Made by a program: the position numbers and the translations under genes. Below are positions 55,094 to 64,000 of a DNA stretch of 64,000 nucleotides, one piece after another (the stretch's first letter is position 1; each line of letters begins with the position of its first letter). Origin of the DNA: Polynucleobacter sp. es-MAR-4 (GTDB lineage Bacteria; Pseudomonadota; Gammaproteobacteria; Burkholderiales; Burkholderiaceae); assembly GCF_018882055.1 (NCBI RefSeq), contig NZ_JACVPF010000001.1, positions 372,001 to 436,000 on the forward strand. Reading direction: 5' to 3'. The notes under the pieces are model-generated. The model had not been told where the DNA came from and ran no database searches. It saw only the letters and a list, made by a program, of their open reading frames with translations.

Positions 55094-55588
55094 ATGAATA
55101 ACATCATTACCGCTTTCTATGACTTCCCTTTTCTTTCGCTGATACGAGATAGCGCCTGGGGAATTATTTGCCTAATTATTATTTTGGTATTTCATGGCAG
55201 CGCTATTAACCATGTCTACATGCGCTTTGAGCGCCTCACCCGCCAAAATCTAGCAATCCATCAATACAACCGCGTCTTCTTTCATTTTTATGCCACCTTC
55301 GTATTTTTGGCTATGTTTCACTTGATTGAGATCCTCATCTGGGCCGTCTTTATTATTGGCTTAGGCATTATGAGCACCCCAGTTGCCGCCATTCTTTTTG
55401 CTGGAAGTTGCTATACAACCGTGGGTTTTGAGTCTGATACCCTGCTAACTGGCTGGAAATCCTTCGCCTTTTTCATCTCATTTAGCGGCCTCTTCTCCCT
55501 AGCATGGACCACGTCAATCATGATCGGCATGACTACCGCCTATAAAAACGCCTGGGATGAAAAGTACCGCCACACCAGCGTCTATTAG
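55094..55588 (+). CDS. Ion-channel-like membrane protein with degenerate K+ filter (TTVGFE)
   Basis: 164 residues with four hydrophobic stretches (about 21-41, 62-91, 95-106, 123-146). Between the third and the last lies 'GSCYTTVGFESD' (residues 104-115), which resembles the K+ selectivity filter TTVGYGD. The Tyr is Phe112 and the Gly after it is Glu113. The arrangement, pore helix plus filter between two long helices, is that of Ion_trans_2-type two-helix channels with extra N-terminal helices. Whether it conducts K+ is doubtful given the Glu. It stands alone, divergent from the MFS gene, with no visible regulatory domain. Confidence 0.72.
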   Translation: MNNIITAFYDFPFLSLIRDSAWGIICLIIILVFHGSAINHVYMRFERLTRQNLAIHQYNRVFFHFYATFVFLAMFHLIEILIWAVFIIGLGIMSTPVAAILFAGSCYTTVGFESDTLLTGWKSFAFFISFSGLFSLAWTTSIMIGMTTAYKNAWDEKYRHTSVY

Positions 55589-55606
55589 GCAATTTCACTA
55601 AATTGC
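55589..55606. repeat. Inverted repeat after the channel-like gene
   Basis: GCAATTT-CACT-AAATTGC: 7-bp perfect arms with a 4-nt loop, starting on the base after the stop codon. No T-run follows, so it is either a weak terminator or a regulator site for the small gene downstream. Confidence 0.4.
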
Positions 55607-55660
55607 TGCAATACGGGATGATTGGGTGTATCATTAGGGTTAACCCTTAAGGAGCTCACC

Positions 55661-55816
55661 ATGGCACATTCAAACTCAGTACAGTTTCACCAGGCACCAG
55701 CCTTTAGCTTTAAGCCTTTATTTGCAATTAAAGACTTCTTTGCTTTACTAGTAGCCGCTTTTAGCGAAGCTAAAGTAATGGAACAGAAATCACGTAAAAC
55801 TAGCGGAAATTGGTAA
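55661..55816 (+). CDS. 51-residue small protein, unknown
   Basis: A 51-residue protein starting at ATG 55661, seven bases after a strong AAGGAG, and ending before a strong terminator. This makes it a credible small gene. It has an aromatic-rich amphipathic core ('FHQAPAFSFKPLFAIKDFFALLVAAFSEAK', about residues 9-38) and a short basic tail ending in Trp. There is no Cys and no signal peptide; the core could be a single membrane-associated helix. I do not recognise the family and propose no function. A longer frame with no ribosome-binding site extends 13 codons upstream and is not favoured. Confidence 0.6.
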   Translation: MAHSNSVQFHQAPAFSFKPLFAIKDFFALLVAAFSEAKVMEQKSRKTSGNW

Positions 55817-55870
55817 TTTATTGCTGATTTAGCCCTGTTTTAGGCCATTTTTGGTCAGTTTTAAGAAATA

Positions 55871-55899
55871 AGCCTCTAACTTTTTAGAGGCTTTTTCTT
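55871..55899. terminator. Bidirectional terminator after the 51-residue gene
   Basis: AGCCTCTAA (55871-55879) pairs perfectly with TTAGAGGCT (55884-55892) around a CTTT loop, followed by a T-run. It ends the small gene on plus and lies directly beyond the stop of the leftward papain-like gene. Confidence 0.88.
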
Positions 55900-56412
55900 T
55901 TATACCTTCTCGCGTTTGATGTAATAGCCATAGACGCAGCGGGATCCACCCCGAGCAGGGTTGTGCGTATCTTGAATTACCCCATTAATTACCGCCGATA
56001 AGTGCTTAGAAACTTTCACTATTAGCCTGCCTGAGGGGAGCTCATTAGCAAGCAAATGGACTTGGCAACCAGCGCCAATCTTCATGGTGGGCACCCAATC
56101 AAAACCATGGCCAAGTATGTAGTCATGAAAGACATTGCGGTGATTGCCGTTACGTGGTGAGGCGCCTTTCGCATTAAGCCTTCTAGCCAGCTTGTCATTA
56201 CGCTGTTCTGCATAGGCTGCATTTGCGGCACGAAGATCTTCATAGACCTGCATATATGGCAACTCAGCCGCGATTGCGATTGCCCGAACTACACAATCTC
56301 CAGCACCGCCTTTAAAGCCGGCGGCCTCCCTGCCCCCATCATTGAGCTGAAACCCGAGTGCTTGCCCGTGAGCGGTAGCCAGTTTGGCAAAGGGATTTAA
56401 AAAGCTAAACAT
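55900..56412 (-). CDS. Small protein with a papain-like Cys/His/Asp arrangement
   Basis: 170 residues. Cys40 sits in 'GAGDCVVRAIAIAAELPYMQVYEDL', the start of a helix, as in papain-fold enzymes. His137 is in 'GRLIVKVSKHLSAVINGVIQDT', followed by Asp148. This layout (GDCxxRAI..., a basic middle region with 'GNHRNVFHDYI', then strand-His-strand 'VINGVIQD') is like predicted cysteine-peptidase-like proteins seen in phages and bacteria. No signal peptide is evident. No enzyme activity is established, and the active-site reading is mine. It follows glcB on the same strand but after a strong hairpin, so it is probably transcribed separately. Confidence 0.6.
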   Translation of the reverse strand: MFSFLNPFAKLATAHGQALGFQLNDGGREAAGFKGGAGDCVVRAIAIAAELPYMQVYEDLRAANAAYAEQRNDKLARRLNAKGASPRNGNHRNVFHDYILGHGFDWVPTMKIGAGCQVHLLANELPSGRLIVKVSKHLSAVINGVIQDTHNPARGGSRCVYGYYIKREKV

Positions 56413-56439
56413 GGAATGACTGATGGCTTAAGTGTGTTG

Positions 56440-56482
56440 CGGGAAAAAGAAAAAATGGATTTGCCTTTCGACAAATCCATTT
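56440..56482 (-). terminator. Terminator of glcB
   Basis: AAATGGATTTG (56453-56463) pairs perfectly over 11 bp with CAAATCCATTT (56472-56482). Read on the minus strand it is followed by TTTTTCTTTTT, a strong U-tract. Confidence 0.9.
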
Positions 56483-56508
56483 CATCTTCAGCGCAAAGAG
56501 TTGAAAGA

Positions 56509-58722
56509 TTAAGCGTGAGCCTTCTTCACTTCCAAGCGCCATGCATGAAGCAAAGGCTCGGTATAGCCGTTTGGCTGCTCTAGACCTTTAAAAATCAAAT
56601 CACTCGCTGCTTTATAAGCAAAAGAGTCTTTGAAATTCGGCATCATTGGCTTGTATAAAGGATCGCCAGCATTTTGGCCGTCAACCACTTTAGCCATGCG
56701 CTGCAAGGTCTCATTAACTTGAGCCTCAGTCACGATACCGTGCAATAGCCAGTTAGCAATATGCTGACTAGAGATACGCAATGTTGCACGGTCTTCCATC
56801 AAGCCAACGTTATGAATATCCGGCACCTTGGAGCAACCAACGCCTTGATCAATCCAGCGAACCACATAACCTAAGATACCTTGGCAATTGTTATCCAACT
56901 CTTGCTGAATTTCTTCTTTAGACCAGTTAGCTTTTTCAACAACCGGAATAGTTAGCAAATCATTAATTAAGGCTTCAGCTTCAGCAGCAGTATCTAACTG
57001 CTCCATCTCTTTTTGAAGTTGCGCTACGTTAACTTGATGGTAGTGCAAGGCATGCAATGTTGCAGCCGTTGGCGATGGAACCCAAGCAGTATTAGCACCT
57101 GCCTTAGGATGAACAATCTTTTGCTCAACCATAGCCTTCATCAAATCAGGCATTGCCCACATTCCCTTGCCGATTTGAGCGCGGCCACGCAGACCGCAAT
57201 CCAATCCAGCCAAAACGTTGCGACGTTCATAAGCAGACAGCCACTTGCTGGTCTTCATATCGCCTTTACGCATCATCGGACCTGCGTGCATTGCTGTATG
57301 CATCTCATCGCCAGTGCGGTCAAGGAAGCCAGTATTAATAAAGGCTACACGAGCACCAGCAGCAGCAATAGCAGCTTTGATGTTTGCACTCATGCGACGT
57401 TCTTCATCCATGATGCCAAGCTTCACAGTGTCAGCAGGCAAGCCTAGCAGTTTCTCAACACGACCAAAGAGCTCGCCAGCAAAGGCAACTTCTTCAGGGC
57501 TGTGCATTTTTGGCTTAACGATATAGACCGAGCCTTTACGGGTATTACCAATTGCTTGAGTTGCGGGACGATTAATATCGTACAGAGCAATCAATACAGT
57601 CACTACTGCATCCAAAATACCTTCGTAAATTTCTTTACCGTCGCCAGTGATGATCGCTGGATTAGTCATCAAGTGACCAACGTTACGGAGGAACAACAAA
57701 GAGCGGCCATGCAAAGTCACAACACCATCTTTAGCATCTACAGCACCAATACCGGCAGTGTATTTACGATCTGGATTTAATGTACGAGTAAAGGTTTTCC
57801 CACCCTTGCTCACCTCTTCAACCAAGGTGCCCTTCAAAATACCTAGCCAGTTTTCATAAGCAACGACTTTGTCATCGCCATCAACAGCCGCAATCGAATC
57901 TTCCAAATCTAAAATTGTTGAAAGAGCAGCCTCGAGCACAACATCGTTTACACCAGCAGCATCGCTAGCGCCAATCGTTTTGCTCTTATCAATTTCGATA
58001 TCAATATGAACGCCGTTGTTGCGCAACAGCACTGAAGAAGGTGCAGAAGCGTTACCTTGATAACCTACAAATTGCTTCTCATCAGCAAGACCTGTTTTAC
58101 TGCCATCCTTGAGACTAACAAGCAACTTATTGCCGTCCACTGTGTAAGCGGTAGCATCTGCGTGCGAACCTTTAGCCAGCGGTGCAGCTTGATCCAAGAA
58201 TTTGCGAGCAAAGGCAACAACCTTAGCGCCACGAATTGGGTTGTAGCCACCAGCTTTAGTCGCGCCATCTTCTTCAGAGATAACGTCAGTACCATAGAGG
58301 GCATCGTACAAAGAACCCCAACGTGCATTAGCAGCATTTAATGCATAGCGTGCATTCAGAACTGGAACCACCAACTGAGGGCCAGCTTGGAGAGCCAGCT
58401 CATCATCAACATTCTTGGTAGTGCCTAGAACTTTCCCTGGGACTTCATCTAAATAACCAATTTCCTTAAGGTGCTTACGATAAGCAGGCATGTCCTTGAT
58501 TGGGCCAGGGTTAGCTTGATGCCACTTATCTAAATCCAATTGCAGGCGATCGCGTTTTGCTAGCAATGCTTCATTTTTTGGACTCAGATCCTTAACGATC
58601 TCGTCAAAACCCTTCCAAAAGTCAGCGCTTTTAATACCTGTTCCAGGTAAAACTTGTTCTTCAATAAAGCGATAAAGCGGTGTAGCCACTTGTAGGCTAT
58701 TACATTGTGTACGTGCAGTCAT
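56509..58722 (-). CDS. glcB: Malate synthase G
   Basis: 737 residues, the isoform G length. It condenses glyoxylate and acetyl-CoA to malate. Seen: '[55 protein letters not shown]' with the metal-binding residues, '[19 protein letters not shown]', '[13 protein letters not shown]'-like text (here '[14 protein letters not shown]'), '[19 protein letters not shown]', '[23 protein letters not shown]' and '[23 protein letters not shown]', which holds the CoA-side cysteine-free motif. Isocitrate lyase is not in the window. The ATG follows a GGGG about ten bases upstream. It lies 58 bp downstream of purA. Confidence 0.96.
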   Translation of the reverse strand: MTARTQCNSLQVATPLYRFIEEQVLPGTGIKSADFWKGFDEIVKDLSPKNEALLAKRDRLQLDLDKWHQANPGPIKDMPAYRKHLKEIGYLDEVPGKVLGTTKNVDDELALQAGPQLVVPVLNARYALNAANARWGSLYDALYGTDVISEEDGATKAGGYNPIRGAKVVAFARKFLDQAAPLAKGSHADATAYTVDGNKLLVSLKDGSKTGLADEKQFVGYQGNASAPSSVLLRNNGVHIDIEIDKSKTIGASDAAGVNDVVLEAALSTILDLEDSIAAVDGDDKVVAYENWLGILKGTLVEEVSKGGKTFTRTLNPDRKYTAGIGAVDAKDGVVTLHGRSLLFLRNVGHLMTNPAIITGDGKEIYEGILDAVVTVLIALYDINRPATQAIGNTRKGSVYIVKPKMHSPEEVAFAGELFGRVEKLLGLPADTVKLGIMDEERRMSANIKAAIAAAGARVAFINTGFLDRTGDEMHTAMHAGPMMRKGDMKTSKWLSAYERRNVLAGLDCGLRGRAQIGKGMWAMPDLMKAMVEQKIVHPKAGANTAWVPSPTAATLHALHYHQVNVAQLQKEMEQLDTAAEAEALINDLLTIPVVEKANWSKEEIQQELDNNCQGILGYVVRWIDQGVGCSKVPDIHNVGLMEDRATLRISSQHIANWLLHGIVTEAQVNETLQRMAKVVDGQNAGDPLYKPMMPNFKDSFAYKAASDLIFKGLEQPNGYTEPLLHAWRLEVKKAHA

Positions 58723-58780
58723 CTAAAAACCCCAAAACTAATATGTAGATTAAATATACAAAGGCTAATAAGAAATTCTA

Positions 58781-60148
<1,368 letters not shown>

Positions 60149-60171
60149 TTAGTACGTTATTGATATGACTT

Positions 60172-61335
60172 TTACTTCTTTCTTACTTCCCATGAGCTGC
60201 CCTGCTGCACTAGCTCACGATCACAAATATATTCAGCGGCTTCTACAAGATCACCACTCATCGCTTGAATAACCACTTCACCAGCACCGCGTAACTCAGC
60301 AATCTTGGTGGTCAAGCTCGCATCCATAATCCATGGCGCTAGGATGGCAGACTTTCTTTGCACTACAGGGGCCAAATGAGCCAAGGTCAATAAATCCATT
60401 GAAAAGCCGGTAGCAGGACGAGGACGTCCAAATGCTTGACCCACATGATCATATCTACCACCACGAGCAATCGGTTGTGGCAACTTATCAACATAAGCCG
60501 CGAACATCACACCGCTGTGATATTGATAACCACGCAAATCTGCTAGATCAATACTGAGCTCAACATCATGAGGCAATGCAGCAGTTGCAGAAGCAAGCTT
60601 TTCTAATTGCTCCAAGGCATCATCAATCAATTTGTGTTTTGGCAAAGATTTTTTAGCGCTAATCAATACTTGTGCACAAGGTCCATTCAACTCTGTCAGC
60701 GCCATTAAGGCTTCGGCTGATTTTGCGGGCAGTGATTGAGCCCAGATTGCCAAACGTGGGCGATCCTTACTTTGTAATAAGCCGTACAGCGTTTCAATCT
60801 CACCCTTCTGAAGACTTTGCCCATCAAGAATTCCTTCGAGCACACCTGCATGAGAAAAATCTAGGTAAACCTTATTGAGACCAGCCACACTTAAAGTCTG
60901 CAACAGCAAAGAGACCGCCTCAAAATCGGCCTCCCAGCTTGCGCAGCCATAAATTTCAGCGCCAAGCTGCAATTCCTCACGCGCAGAGCTGCCAACTGGA
61001 GTGCGAGCATGCGCAATAGAGCCTGCATAACAAAGACGAGTCACGCCTTTGCGGTTAAGTAAATGCGCATCAATCCGAGCAACCTGAGGAGTCATGTCCG
61101 CACGCAGCCCTAAGGTACGACCGGATAATTGATCGACCAACTTAAATGTTTGTAGATTGAGGTCTGATCCAGTACCTGTTAGCAATGAATCTAAGAATTC
61201 TAAAATCGGAGGTGCCACCAGCTCGTAACCATAGGATTGATACAAATCCAGAATAGCCCGACGCAGAGTCTCTACTTTGCGAGCCTCTGCTGGCAGAACA
61301 TCAGCAATATCTTCAGGTAGTAACCAACGATTCAT
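60172..61335 (-). CDS. hisZ: ATP phosphoribosyltransferase regulatory subunit HisZ
   Basis: 387 residues related to the class II catalytic core of histidyl-tRNA synthetase: 'LPEDIADVLPAEARKVETLRRAILDLYQSYGYELVAPPILEFLDSLLTGTG', 'TLGLRADMTPQVARIDAHLL' and 'ARGGRYDHVGQAFGRPRPATGFSMDLLTL'. It lacks the C-terminal anticodon-binding domain of HisRS. HisZ partners with short-form HisG to make the first enzyme of histidine synthesis. HisG is not in the window. It lies between hflC and purA, with 18 bp to hflC. Confidence 0.95.
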   Translation of the reverse strand: MNRWLLPEDIADVLPAEARKVETLRRAILDLYQSYGYELVAPPILEFLDSLLTGTGSDLNLQTFKLVDQLSGRTLGLRADMTPQVARIDAHLLNRKGVTRLCYAGSIAHARTPVGSSAREELQLGAEIYGCASWEADFEAVSLLLQTLSVAGLNKVYLDFSHAGVLEGILDGQSLQKGEIETLYGLLQSKDRPRLAIWAQSLPAKSAEALMALTELNGPCAQVLISAKKSLPKHKLIDDALEQLEKLASATAALPHDVELSIDLADLRGYQYHSGVMFAAYVDKLPQPIARGGRYDHVGQAFGRPRPATGFSMDLLTLAHLAPVVQRKSAILAPWIMDASLTTKIAELRGAGEVVIQAMSGDLVEAAEYICDRELVQQGSSWEVRKK

Positions 61336-61353
61336 GATCTGAAATATTCACTC

Positions 61354-62226
61354 TCAATTTTTTTTGTGCAAGAACTTGAAGAACTCGCCATTAGGCTCAA
61401 CCACCATGACATCCTTCTTATCTTTAAAGGAGCTACGGTAGGCCTGAAGACTTTGGTAAAACTGCGCGAACTGAGGATCGCGACCAAATGCTTCAGCGTA
61501 TAAGGCTGTAGCTCTTGCATCACCAGAACCTTTGATCTTTTGCGCTTCACGATAAGCTTCAGCTAGGATCGTGTCACGCTGACGCTCAGCATTTGCTCGA
61601 ATCTTGTCGGACTCTGCAGCGCCGGTAGATCGCAACTCATTAGCAACCCGCTTACGCTCTGCTTCCATACGCCTATACACAGAGTCACTGATTTCAGCCA
61701 AGAGATCGACGCGCTTTAGACGAACATCAACAATTTCAACGCCAATGTCAGATGCATCATCTGCAACCTTTTTACGAATACCTTGCATCACCTGTTCGCG
61801 TTGATCGGAGATGATTTCTCTCACTGTGCGCTTAGTAAATTCTTCATTCAGCGCTGAACGAACTAGTTGAGTAAGGCGGTCTTGCGCTAAACGCTCATCA
61901 CCCTTAAAGCTCACAAAGAACTTACGAGGATCAACAATGCGCCATTTAACGTAAGAATCAACCAAGAGATTTTTCTTCTCGGATGTAATAAAGCGTTCTG
62001 CCTCAGGAGTATCGATTGTCAAAATACGACGATCAAAGAAGCGGACGTTTTCAAAAGGAGCCGGTAACTTCACCTGCAAACCAGGTTGCTCAATCACGCG
62101 CACAATTTGCCCAAATGAAAACACCACAGCAAAGTTACGCTGATCCACTACAAAAATACTTGAGGCCAAGATATAGACCAGAGCAATCAGACCGGCGATG
62201 GCAGCTAAGAGACGATTTGCGTTCAT
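61354..62226 (-). CDS. hflC: FtsH protease modulator HflC
   Basis: 290 residues: one N-terminal membrane anchor (about 5-25) and a periplasmic SPFH/band-7 domain ('LASSIFVVDQRNFAVVFSFGQIVRVIEQPGLQVKLPAPFENVRFFDRRILTIDTPEAERFIT'), then a coiled-coil-rich helix with 'ADDASDIGVEIVDVRLKRVDLLAEISDSVYRRMEAERKRVANELRSTGAAESDKIRANAERQ'. HflC and HflK build a cage around the FtsH protease in the inner membrane and limit its action. It overlaps the hflK stop by a single base, the usual tight pairing. Confidence 0.95.
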   Translation of the reverse strand: MNANRLLAAIAGLIALVYILASSIFVVDQRNFAVVFSFGQIVRVIEQPGLQVKLPAPFENVRFFDRRILTIDTPEAERFITSEKKNLLVDSYVKWRIVDPRKFFVSFKGDERLAQDRLTQLVRSALNEEFTKRTVREIISDQREQVMQGIRKKVADDASDIGVEIVDVRLKRVDLLAEISDSVYRRMEAERKRVANELRSTGAAESDKIRANAERQRDTILAEAYREAQKIKGSGDARATALYAEAFGRDPQFAQFYQSLQAYRSSFKDKKDVMVVEPNGEFFKFLHKKN

Positions 62227-63752
62227 TATCTTGCATCCCCTCTATCACGGCTTCTCAAGCCGTCGCGTTTATCGGAAGCGCCAGCACTAGGAGTATTGCT
62301 CGGGCTGGGGCTTGTTGCATTGTTGCTAAATGGGGCGGCTGGGTTACCTGTTGCACCCCCTACCGTCACAGATCCAGTAGGTGTAGATGTCTGTGTCTGA
62401 CTAGCGGCAACTTGCGCACTTTCTGCGCTTACTTGAGCAATGATCTTATCTAAAGGCAAATAGAGCATGCTATTGCTCTTCGTGGTATCAACCAACACCT
62501 TAGACACATTGTTGTACATCTCACGCATGCTATCAATGTACATACGATCACGAGTCACGCCAGGCGCTTTTGCATACTCAGTTAAAACTTGCTTGAAGCG
62601 ATTTGCATCACCTTCTGCTGTTGCAACAACTCTAGCTTTATAACCTTCAGCCTCTTGAATCAGTCGATCGGCCGTACCTTTTGCACGTGGAATGATGTCA
62701 TTAGCATATGCCTGACCTTCACTCTTCAAACGCTCCTGGTCTTGACCCGCTTTTACAGCATCATCAAACGCCGCTTGCACCTGCTCTGGTGGCTGAACGT
62801 TTTGCACAGTCACACTCGTAACATAGATACCCGTTTTGTAGCTATCTAGAATTTTCTGAATCGAAGCCGCCAAGTCAATTGCAATCTTTTCACGACCTTC
62901 GTACAAAACAGTATCCATCTTGCTGCGTGCCACAATTTCACGAACTGCAGTTTCTGCAGCCTGAACAACAGTCGTATCAGGATCACGATTGTTAAATAAA
63001 TAATCCGTTGGATCTTTTAAGCGGTACTGAACGGCAAAGCGCACATCAATAATGTTTTCATCTTCGGTCAACATCGAAGTATCTTTTTGATTGGTTGCTT
63101 TAATCAAGATTGAGCGACCAACCTCTACAGAACGTACACCCGATACATTGACGGTTTGCTCAGCCTGCACCGGCCAAGGCATACGCCAGTTAATACCAGG
63201 ACCAGCCGTATAAGAGTATTTACCAAAGGTAGTCACTACGCCTGACTGACCCTCTTGAATGATGTAAAAACCACTCAGAATCCAAACCAATGCTACGCCA
63301 CCAGCGGCCAGGATCACCGTCGCTTTAGAACCAAAAGGATTTGTGAAGTTAAAGTTGGGCGCACTCATGCCGCCACCATTACCACCGTTGTTACCACCAC
63401 CATTTCCGCGCTGAGATGGCGGAGGTATATCGGTACTGCTTGGTTTATTTGCAGGCTTACCTACTGATCCACCCGGCTTTTTCTTGCCGCCAAAAATACC
63501 GCTGATGCGATCATTGAAATCACGCCAAAGCTCATCCAAATCAGGAGGGCCATCTGGTTTAGCGGGTTGATTCGTTGGTCTTGGGGTGCTTGGCTGAGTC
63601 TCTACTGGCTTTTCAGTTTCGGAATTACCAGGTTCAGCTTGAGGGGATTGCTCACTACCCTGCCCACTTTTGGCATCTTTAGATCCAGCGCCTGAGTGGC
63701 TATTGCCCCAACCTGGGTCGTTGACCGAGAACAGCTCGAGAAATTTACGCAT
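62226..63752 (-). CDS. hflK: FtsH protease modulator HflK
   Basis: 508 residues, longer than E. coli HflK (419). The extra length is a Gly/Pro/Asn-rich cytoplasmic N-terminus (about 1-135) including 'RGNGGGNNGGNGGG' and the conserved 'PPDLDELWRDFNDRISGIFGGKKK'. A membrane helix at about 145-167 is followed by the SPFH domain ('SGVVTTFGKYSYTAGPGINWRMPWPVQ') and a helical region ('GEGDANRFKQVLTEYAKAPGVTRDRMYIDSMREMY'-like). A Ser/Thr/Pro-rich C-terminal tail (about 445-508) follows. Partner of HflC at FtsH. It overlaps the hflX stop by 8 bp. Confidence 0.94.
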   Translation of the reverse strand: MRKFLELFSVNDPGWGNSHSGAGSKDAKSGQGSEQSPQAEPGNSETEKPVETQPSTPRPTNQPAKPDGPPDLDELWRDFNDRISGIFGGKKKPGGSVGKPANKPSSTDIPPPSQRGNGGGNNGGNGGGMSAPNFNFTNPFGSKATVILAAGGVALVWILSGFYIIQEGQSGVVTTFGKYSYTAGPGINWRMPWPVQAEQTVNVSGVRSVEVGRSILIKATNQKDTSMLTEDENIIDVRFAVQYRLKDPTDYLFNNRDPDTTVVQAAETAVREIVARSKMDTVLYEGREKIAIDLAASIQKILDSYKTGIYVTSVTVQNVQPPEQVQAAFDDAVKAGQDQERLKSEGQAYANDIIPRAKGTADRLIQEAEGYKARVVATAEGDANRFKQVLTEYAKAPGVTRDRMYIDSMREMYNNVSKVLVDTTKSNSMLYLPLDKIIAQVSAESAQVAASQTQTSTPTGSVTVGGATGNPAAPFSNNATSPSPSNTPSAGASDKRDGLRSRDRGDAR

Positions 63753-64000
63753 CGTTTGGTGAATATTTTCGGTTAGGAATCGGGTTAAATTCAGAAGTCT
63801 CTGGTCGTTCGGGTAAAGGAGCTAAAAACTCATCTGGGTCCATTTGGACTTTGGCGCGATTCTGCTCGACCCTTATTCTATCAGTCATTTGAGAGCATTC
63901 GGCGAGGGCTGAACGCAATAAATCTAGCCCCAGGCCCGTCTTGGCGGAAAGGAAAATCTGGCTCGGAATTCCCTCAGAATCCCGAATCAAGGCTGCCCCC
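63745..64000 (-). CDS. hflX: GTPase HflX, C-terminal part (runs off right edge)
   Basis: Only the last 84 or so codons are present. 'IFLSAKTGLGLDLLRSAL' is the G5-type SAK motif of the GTPase domain, and the tail ends with 'FNPIPNRKYSPNDA'. HflX is a ribosome-associated GTPase that splits stalled or hibernating 70S ribosomes. Identity rests on this motif and on the position directly before hflK, which is the conserved order hflX-hflK-hflC. The frame is open to the edge of the window. Confidence 0.85.
   Translation of the reverse strand, partial: GAALIRDSEGIPSQIFLSAKTGLGLDLLRSALAECSQMTDRIRVEQNRAKVQMDPDEFLAPLPERPETSEFNPIPNRKYSPNDA

Noticed and set aside
57013-57447. A 144-codon plus-strand frame opposite glcB
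   Set aside because: Antisense to malate synthase G, no ribosome-binding site, Cys/His/Arg-rich nonsense-like composition.
62016-62453. A 145-codon plus-strand frame across the hflK/hflC junction
   Set aside because: Antisense to two conserved genes and without start signals.
63361-63420. Short tandem Gly/Asn codon repeats in hflK as a contingency repeat
   Set aside because: The repeat is imperfect at the base level and encodes an ordinary flexible Gly-rich stretch of HflK; no sign of phase variation.

Overview
This window looks like a chromosomal segment of a free-living freshwater betaproteobacterium of the Burkholderiaceae, most like Polynucleobacter. I infer this from the mid-40s GC content, very tight gene packing (no gap above about 220 bp), protein sequences of Burkholderiales type (DUF2863, DUF3429, a lipoyl-bearing E3, a PabB-PabC fusion), and gene orders known from that group: hflX-hflK-hflC-hisZ-purA, aceE-aceF-lpdA, glnA-ntrB-ntrC. 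No species assignment was tested. I see no integrase, transposase, prophage, CRISPR array or rRNA. All genes look intact; only the two edge genes are cut.

Layout: 1-6.7 kb holds a partial GntR regulator divergent from mdh, a small periplasmic protein, DUF2863 and YaaA, then an aminotransferase, a glutathione S-transferase and hydroxybutyryl-CoA dehydrogenase. 6.7-15.7 kb is a plus-strand run: DUF3429, RarA, a DsbA-like isomerase, a cyclophilin, fused PabBC, a Nudix hydrolase, the N-end-rule transferases Aat and Bpt, PyrD and an IclR regulator. 15.7-18.5 kb holds PBP7, an EamA transporter and a phasin. 18.6-27.8 kb is the pyruvate dehydrogenase operon (minus) and a divergent histidine kinase/response regulator pair, with a dyad operator between them. 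27.8-31.7 kb has folD, prlC and xth.

31.7-35.9 kb is the nitrogen block glnA-ntrB-ntrC (with xth overlapping its end). Its upstream region has a sigma-54-like promoter and two NtrC-box palindromes, and the NtrC protein itself carries GAFPGA where GAFTGA is expected. 35.9-40.5 kb is a minus-strand group of envelope and accessory genes: CinA-like, EI24, sterol desaturase, NodB-like deacetylase, YVTN propeller. 40.5-49.0 kb has hrpA/argA (divergent), yggX, a candidate small RNA, rpiA/tal (divergent), trxC and DUF2892. 49-52.2 kb has rlmB and rnr. 52.4-56.4 kb is the least characterised part: tRNA-Leu(CAG), an unknown protein, dienelactone hydrolase, an MFS transporter, an ion-channel-like protein, a 51-residue protein and a papain-like small protein. 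56.5-64 kb has glcB, purA, hisZ, hflC, hflK and partial hflX.

The genes are mostly central metabolism (malate dehydrogenase, PDH, malate synthase G, transaldolase, ribose-phosphate isomerase, glutamine synthetase, folate, pyrimidine, purine and arginine synthesis) plus quality control. The most interesting signals are regulatory: the GAFPGA NtrC, the operator between PDH and its neighbouring two-component system, a GntR palindrome lying across two divergent promoters, a structured intergenic RNA with its own promoter and terminator, and apparently leaderless iclR and argA mRNAs. I found no clearly new multi-gene system.
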